Made by a program: the position numbers and the translations under genes
Notes under the pieces: generated by a model
Databases searched by the model: none
What the model was told of the DNA's origin: nothing
The model's input: the letters and a program-made list of their open reading frames with translations, nothing else
Assembly (NCBI GenBank): GCA_921293015.1
Contig: OV121092.1
Coordinates: 29,829,764-29,893,763 of the forward strand
Source of the DNA: Phorcus lineatus
Taxonomy: Eukaryota > Mollusca > Gastropoda > Trochida > Trochidae
Reading direction: 5' to 3'
Length of the DNA stretch: 64,000 bases
In this document: positions 59,984 to 64,000 of the stretch, one piece after another
Layout: each line of letters starts with the position of its first letter
Numbering within the stretch: position 1 is the first letter of the stretch

Positions 59984-60240
59984 GTGTCTCGTGTGATGCC
60001 AGCTGGAGCGCACATGATCCTGGTAGGGTCATACAAGCTGGACCGGTCAACGCGAAGACGTCAGACCAAATTTGAGTCGTTCTAAAAGCTGTTGTCTGTC
60101 TCTCACTGTGCCTTTCTTTCAGTCTTTCTCTCATCCTGTCGATCCCTTTCTCCCTTATCTGTCCACTCTCTTGTGGATGCTTGTCGTCCACGTATTTGAT
60201 AACTAAGATATTGTTCAAAACCGAAACTTACCCACTCTCA
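59984..60240 (+). mobile_element. Beta repeat
   Basis: gtgtctcgtgtgatgccagc, then gatcctggtagggtcat, then caagctggaccggtcaacgc, the pyrimidine-rich body ctcactgtgcctttctttca, and a degraded tail (ttcaaaaccgaaactta). The 5' end is shortened relative to the 61.9-kb copy. Confidence 0.75.
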
Positions 60241-60253
60241 AGTCTCGTGTTTT

Positions 60254-60667
60254 TTGCATGCATTGAATGTCAAAAAGTATAGAATCAGCCCAGCACGTTT
60301 TAGATGTTCTTCGCATGAACTGTTCATTGAGAAAGGTAGATATCTAAATATAAGAAGAGAACATAGACTCTGCAAATTTTGCCAGTCAAATGAAATTGAA
60401 AATGAATACCATTTATTACTTGTATGTCCTATTTAAAGTAACATTCGGAACAAATACATCAAAGAAAAATACTATGTACACCCAAATATGTTTTAAACAG
60501 TTTCGATAATAAAGAAATTGAAAACCTGTCCATGTATATATTTTACGCATCTTCATACAGAAACCGAATTGTTTTATAAATGTGAAATACATGTACGTAT
60601 CAACAAATGTAAATGTAATGTACTTTAGGCCTGAGACCTGAGTACTGAATAAAGATTGATTGATTAA
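60254..60667 (+). mobile_element. LINE 3' end (ORF2 C-terminus plus ATTG tail)
   Basis: Frame 60254-60436 reads KYRISPARFRCSSHELFIEK, then LCKFCQ ... EYHLLLVCP, a C-X2-C-X9-H-X4-C motif typical of the C-terminus of LINE-encoded polymerases. The coding then continues in other frames (NIRNKYIKEKYYVHPN, then NLSMYIFYASSYRNRIVL and a stop at about 60579), so at least two frameshifts have accumulated. A 3' UTR with taggcctgagacctgag and a tail aaagattgattgatt follows. It is a dead fragment; clade not assigned. Confidence 0.75.
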
Positions 60668-60845
60668 TGAAGTATAGTTGAGGGTTATATCAGCATTAAG
60701 ACTTGTTTTAATACTTTTGCGTTCATCGGACTCGAACTCAAAAAGTTCTAAAAAGATAACTCATAGGTTATGTATGTTAAGCTCATAACTTACTGTCAGT
60801 TATATTTCAACACTATTTTTAGATATTTATTTCACATCTTGACAT

Positions 60846-60859
60846 TAACACTGTAACTT
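60846..60859. repeat. Target-site duplication of SINE alpha copy 10, left
   Basis: taacactgtaactt, identical to 61093-61106. Confidence 0.9.
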
Positions 60860-61092
60860 TAAGGGCGGGATAGCGCAGAGGTTAGCGCGTTCGGTTTCGG
60901 ATGGAGAGGTCCTTTGTTCGAATCCCGCAACTTTGTAGTAGAGAACTGTTCTACGCGCAGTTAGGTTGTTGGATTTCAGCGCAGTACCTACCTGGGTTCC
61001 ACTGTGGTAATAACCACAATGGTGTTGCGGGCTTTCTCCCTGCAATAATACTAACAGTCGCGATATAAGTGAAATAGTCTTGAAAGATTTGA
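60860..61092 (+). mobile_element. SINE alpha, copy 10 (complete head, no 3' tail)
   Basis: Head gggcgggatagcgcagaggt with box A, then box B gttcgaatcccgc. The body has several internal gaps relative to copies 8 and 9. It ends with tagtcttgaaagatttga, without the terminal cgttaaacccc segment, yet is bounded by a perfect 14-base target duplication. Confidence 0.9.
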
Positions 61093-61106
61093 TAACACTG
61101 TAACTT
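61093..61106. repeat. Target-site duplication of SINE alpha copy 10, right
   Basis: Identical to 60846-60859. Confidence 0.9.
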
Positions 61107-61834
61107 AATAACTGATTGCTACTCAAAGATCAAAATCATGAAATAGTCATCAACATTTGAAAAATACAATTTGAAATAAATGGAAACAAAGGCTTAAATC
61201 ACTGTCGAATATTTTTCATCACTCTTGTAGAACTTAGTATATTATTAGAAAGAACATATAATTCCATCTAGATCATGTTTTTTTCTTCAAGGTGATTTCG
61301 TTTCGAGAAGGCCGTGAGAGTCAGCATGAACCGTGTTAAGTGCACAATTATTGTGCAAGTTTCATGACACGACATCCCCTGGGTGACTTGAAATCATTTA
61401 GACATCTTTGTGTAAATGACATGTGTAGCCCTCCCCCATGTCATTGACGGTTTTCCATTGAGTGTAATTTTGTAGAAAATTGTCAAGGCGCCAGAAGGTC
61501 GATGGATTTGTATTTGTGGTTAACCTGACATAAATTGTCCACCTTAAAAAATAAATAGAGAATGGTCAAAAATTGAAGTTGGTTCTTATTGAAATAACAG
61601 TAGTAGTTTACATGGATGTAATCAAGAAGTAAAATCACATGTAGAAGTAAACTCTGGCACTAATTAAATGAAATCAAAAATTAAGGAAAACAAAACTTAT
61701 TTTGAGTTGTATTTGCTTTATAAGTTAAAAAGCAAAAAAAGAATTCTTTAGGAAATAAAGTTAGTTTATTGCATCTCTCCAATTTCATATTATTAGAAAT
61801 AATAGGTTTATTTTAGAAACAAATCCATTTAATC
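61107..61834. other. Gene-free stretch
   Basis: No gene or clear repeat. Confidence 0.45.
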
Positions 61835-61924
61835 ACTCTAAGAGTTTATCAGTTTCAACATGCCTGATTTTACATTTACTATTGCATCAGTCAAATCGTT
61901 TATTTCATTTCCCAATAACTTGTA
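61835..61924 (+). repeat. Duplication block G, right copy
   Basis: Partner of 54960-55050. Confidence 0.5.
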
Positions 61925-62244
61925 ACCACCACTGGACTCAATACCTTAACGCGGTGTGGTGGTTTGCGTGCTTCAGAGACCCAGGGAGCTATGCCTGCCG
62001 GAGCGTTCATGCTCCTGGAAGGGACACCCAAGCTTGACAGGTCGATGGGTAGAAGCTAGATAGACTAAATTTGAGTCCTTCTAAAACCTGTTGTCTATCT
62101 CTCACTATGCCTTTCTTTCCGTCTTTTCCCTCGTCCTTTCGATCCCTTTCTCCCTTTTCTTTCCACTCTCTTTTGGATGCTTGTCATCCACATGTTTAAT
62201 AACTGAAATATTGTTCAAAGCACGTTAAACCCCAACTCACTCAC
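61925..62244 (+). mobile_element. Beta repeat, longest copy
   Basis: About 320 bases. The 5' end forms a small hairpin (ccaccac at 61926-61932 against gtggtgg at about 61956-61962). Then come gtttgcgtgcttcagagacc, agctatgcctgccggagcg, tcatgctcctggaaggga and a long pyrimidine-rich body; the end is cacgttaaaccccaactcac followed by tcac. No tRNA-like boxes and no open frame were recognised. tgtaa flanks both sides, a weak possible target duplication. Confidence 0.8.
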
Positions 62245-63009
62245 TGTAATATTTAAACAATATTAATAGACATGATATTCATTTTCAAACCAATGTTGGA
62301 GAGCTTGCAGATAAAAAGTAATATATTAAACATGTTAATGTGCGAGGAACAGGTGATTTAAAAGTCAGCTCTTCTTATTATCTTATATTAATTTTATTTT
62401 ATTTATTTATTTTATATTAACAAGATTATAGGAAAGTTGATTTTTCACTTTGGACTATTACATTTTTCAAATTATATTTTTCAAATTATAAATCTTTTAA
62501 AACTAACATTTTTGTGTCCTCATAATCCAATAATGATAGAAACTATGCACTTTACTTCCTGTTAGGAACTGCACAAGTCTGAGTAGCAATATAGTTGCCT
62601 CTTTATTCATCTGACGACAGGATTAACTGTCCTCTACTCCATTTATAAGGATCAAACCCATGAATTTGCAGAATTCGAAATTAGGTTTTTTAAAAACAGG
62701 ATAACATTAGTTTTTGTCTTTTCGTTCTAAACGAAGATATAGTTTTATCATTTCAGAAGAAAATATAGAAAAAGATGATAAATTAACCGACGTATCAAAT
62801 GCAAATTGTGTTGGTCCCTTTTAACCATCGAAACTAATATTACTAAATCGTTGAACATGAACAAAAGTTTTTGTTTTGTTTGTTGAGGAGAAACGATTAT
62901 ATTCATCCCATTTTATTGCATAAGTTCCTAACAGACAGACAAAGGATTTCCAGCAAATACACTAGATAACAAACCAACTTCTTGCAAAATCACTTATTAA
63001 ATATAATAA
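62245..63009. other. Gene-free stretch
   Basis: Contains a short TTTA-rich tract at about 62390-62417; otherwise nothing recognisable. Confidence 0.45.
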
Positions 63010-63110
63010 TCTTCAGGAGCCTCCCTAGAGACATGATATTTTTCTGATAGGTATTTGAAGGAGGTTTAATATTGTCTGGACATGATATTAGAGAATTCTG
63101 TGGACTCTGC
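63010..63110 (+). repeat. Duplication block H, right copy
   Basis: Partner of 59500-59600. Confidence 0.75.
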
Positions 63111-64000
63111 CCTTTTTCCTATTCAGTTGCACCCACTGGGAACATATATAATCACGCTGATGTAGTTCTTAAGGTTATATAGACCCACAAACCTCCGTTG
63201 GACGATAAGATACCAAGTCACGTGGAGGCTTTTTTCTTAAACTTCCGCTTGAATTTGAGTATGTTCCAAAAACTATTTAATGCCCTTCAAATTCAGGGCT
63301 CTATAACTTGACTGCAATTTCGTTGATGCAATGGATCCCATGAATTCTCAAAAGTGAAAGAATGATAAGGTAAAATGAATTGATCTTTTACATATTATCA
63401 GAAACATAATATGTAAGTGTTCTTACAAGAATATTCTTTTTCAGAACAGCTATGAAACTTCATTGGAGCTCATGCATTTAGTTCATCTGTAACCACTTGC
63501 TCTTTACCGATTTCAAACATATTCACTGCTTAAAGACTTTGTCTGATTTTAAATGAAGACTTATTATATATGTCTGTATGTCCCAGCTAATATACTAAAG
63601 ATTACATTGTATTGTGCTTCAAGTCTTAACCATATTAATTTGACGATCAAAAAACAAATTACAAGTATAAGTGTAACCAGCATTTTCGTTTATATCACAG
63701 ACAGACTTATAGATGATAATGATTATGATACAGTCAGTCAATGCAAGCAAATACACAATAAGGTTCAAACTGAACATCAGAGATACTTTAACTTAAAATC
63801 GGTGTTTCATCATCCATAACATTAATCTGTCCTGAACAAATAAATTAGTATATTATCTATTCTGCAACACGTAACACTAGAATTTATTTAGAAAAAAGAA
63901 TTTGAAAAACATATGGTGTCAAAAGACTGATTTAGGATGTAACGAATCATTCGAGTGTCAGCTTTGAAGAAAATTCGAAGATTTTGTCTACTTGAAATTA
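63111..64000. other. Gene-free stretch to the window end
   Basis: The 88-codon frame at 63553-63819 has no recognisable domain and no conserved copy, so I do not call it a gene. Confidence 0.4.

Noticed and set aside
63553-63819. 88-codon frame near the window end
   Set aside because: No family resemblance and no supporting context; compatible with chance in AT-rich DNA.

Overview
This looks like AT-rich animal nuclear DNA from a gene-poor, repeat-dense region. I recognise no complete host gene, no rRNA and no functional tRNA gene. Many tRNA-derived SINEs end in a tail related to the 'ggtgagttggggtttaacgc' repeats I associate with molluscs. L1/Tx1-like and L2/CR1-like LINE pieces and several MITE families are also present. 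A mollusc, perhaps a gastropod, is my best inference; the species is not identifiable from this sequence. I saw no long terminal repeats, capsid or envelope frames, CRISPR or bacterial features.

Layout. 1-0.9 kb: plain flank. 0.9-4.6 kb: a young, 5'-truncated L1/Tx1-type LINE with an open ORF2 of about 1,180 codons, an A-rich tail and a 12-bp target duplication. 4.6-17 kb: old duplicated sequence carrying one SINE and a MITE with a second MITE nested inside it. 17.2-21 kb: a pair of inverted blocks (TA microsatellite plus GC-rich palindromes) 3.4 kb apart, enclosing LINE 3' ends. 21-31 kb: old duplicated sequence, a 120-bp TA tract, a second copy of the first MITE, and a foldback element with a cluster of TGACGTCA-like octamers. 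31.3-37.3 kb: a diverged direct copy of the 5-13 kb region. 38-43 kb: a full copy of the second MITE and a 98-bp tandem repeat. 43-56.5 kb: further diverged direct duplications, including a roughly 90-bp minisatellite found in three blocks and a 290-bp tandem duplication that contains an exon-like frame. 56.5-62.3 kb: a dense cluster of two short retroelement families (alpha, tRNA-derived; beta, with a pyrimidine-rich body) sharing a 3' tail, with nested insertions and clear target duplications. 62.3-64 kb: plain sequence.

How the parts relate. The underlying fabric is a set of old, direct, mostly non-coding duplications, recognisable as collinear islands of similarity separated by unalignable sequence. 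The SINE, MITE and LINE insertions I could test are absent from the partner copy, so they postdate those duplications. The order I infer is: small tandem repeats, then large duplications, then the alpha SINE and MITE insertions, then nested insertions, with the 0.9-4.6 kb LINE among the youngest. All homology calls were made by eye. Coordinates of diverged repeats are good to about 10-30 bases; those of target duplications and perfect palindromes are exact.
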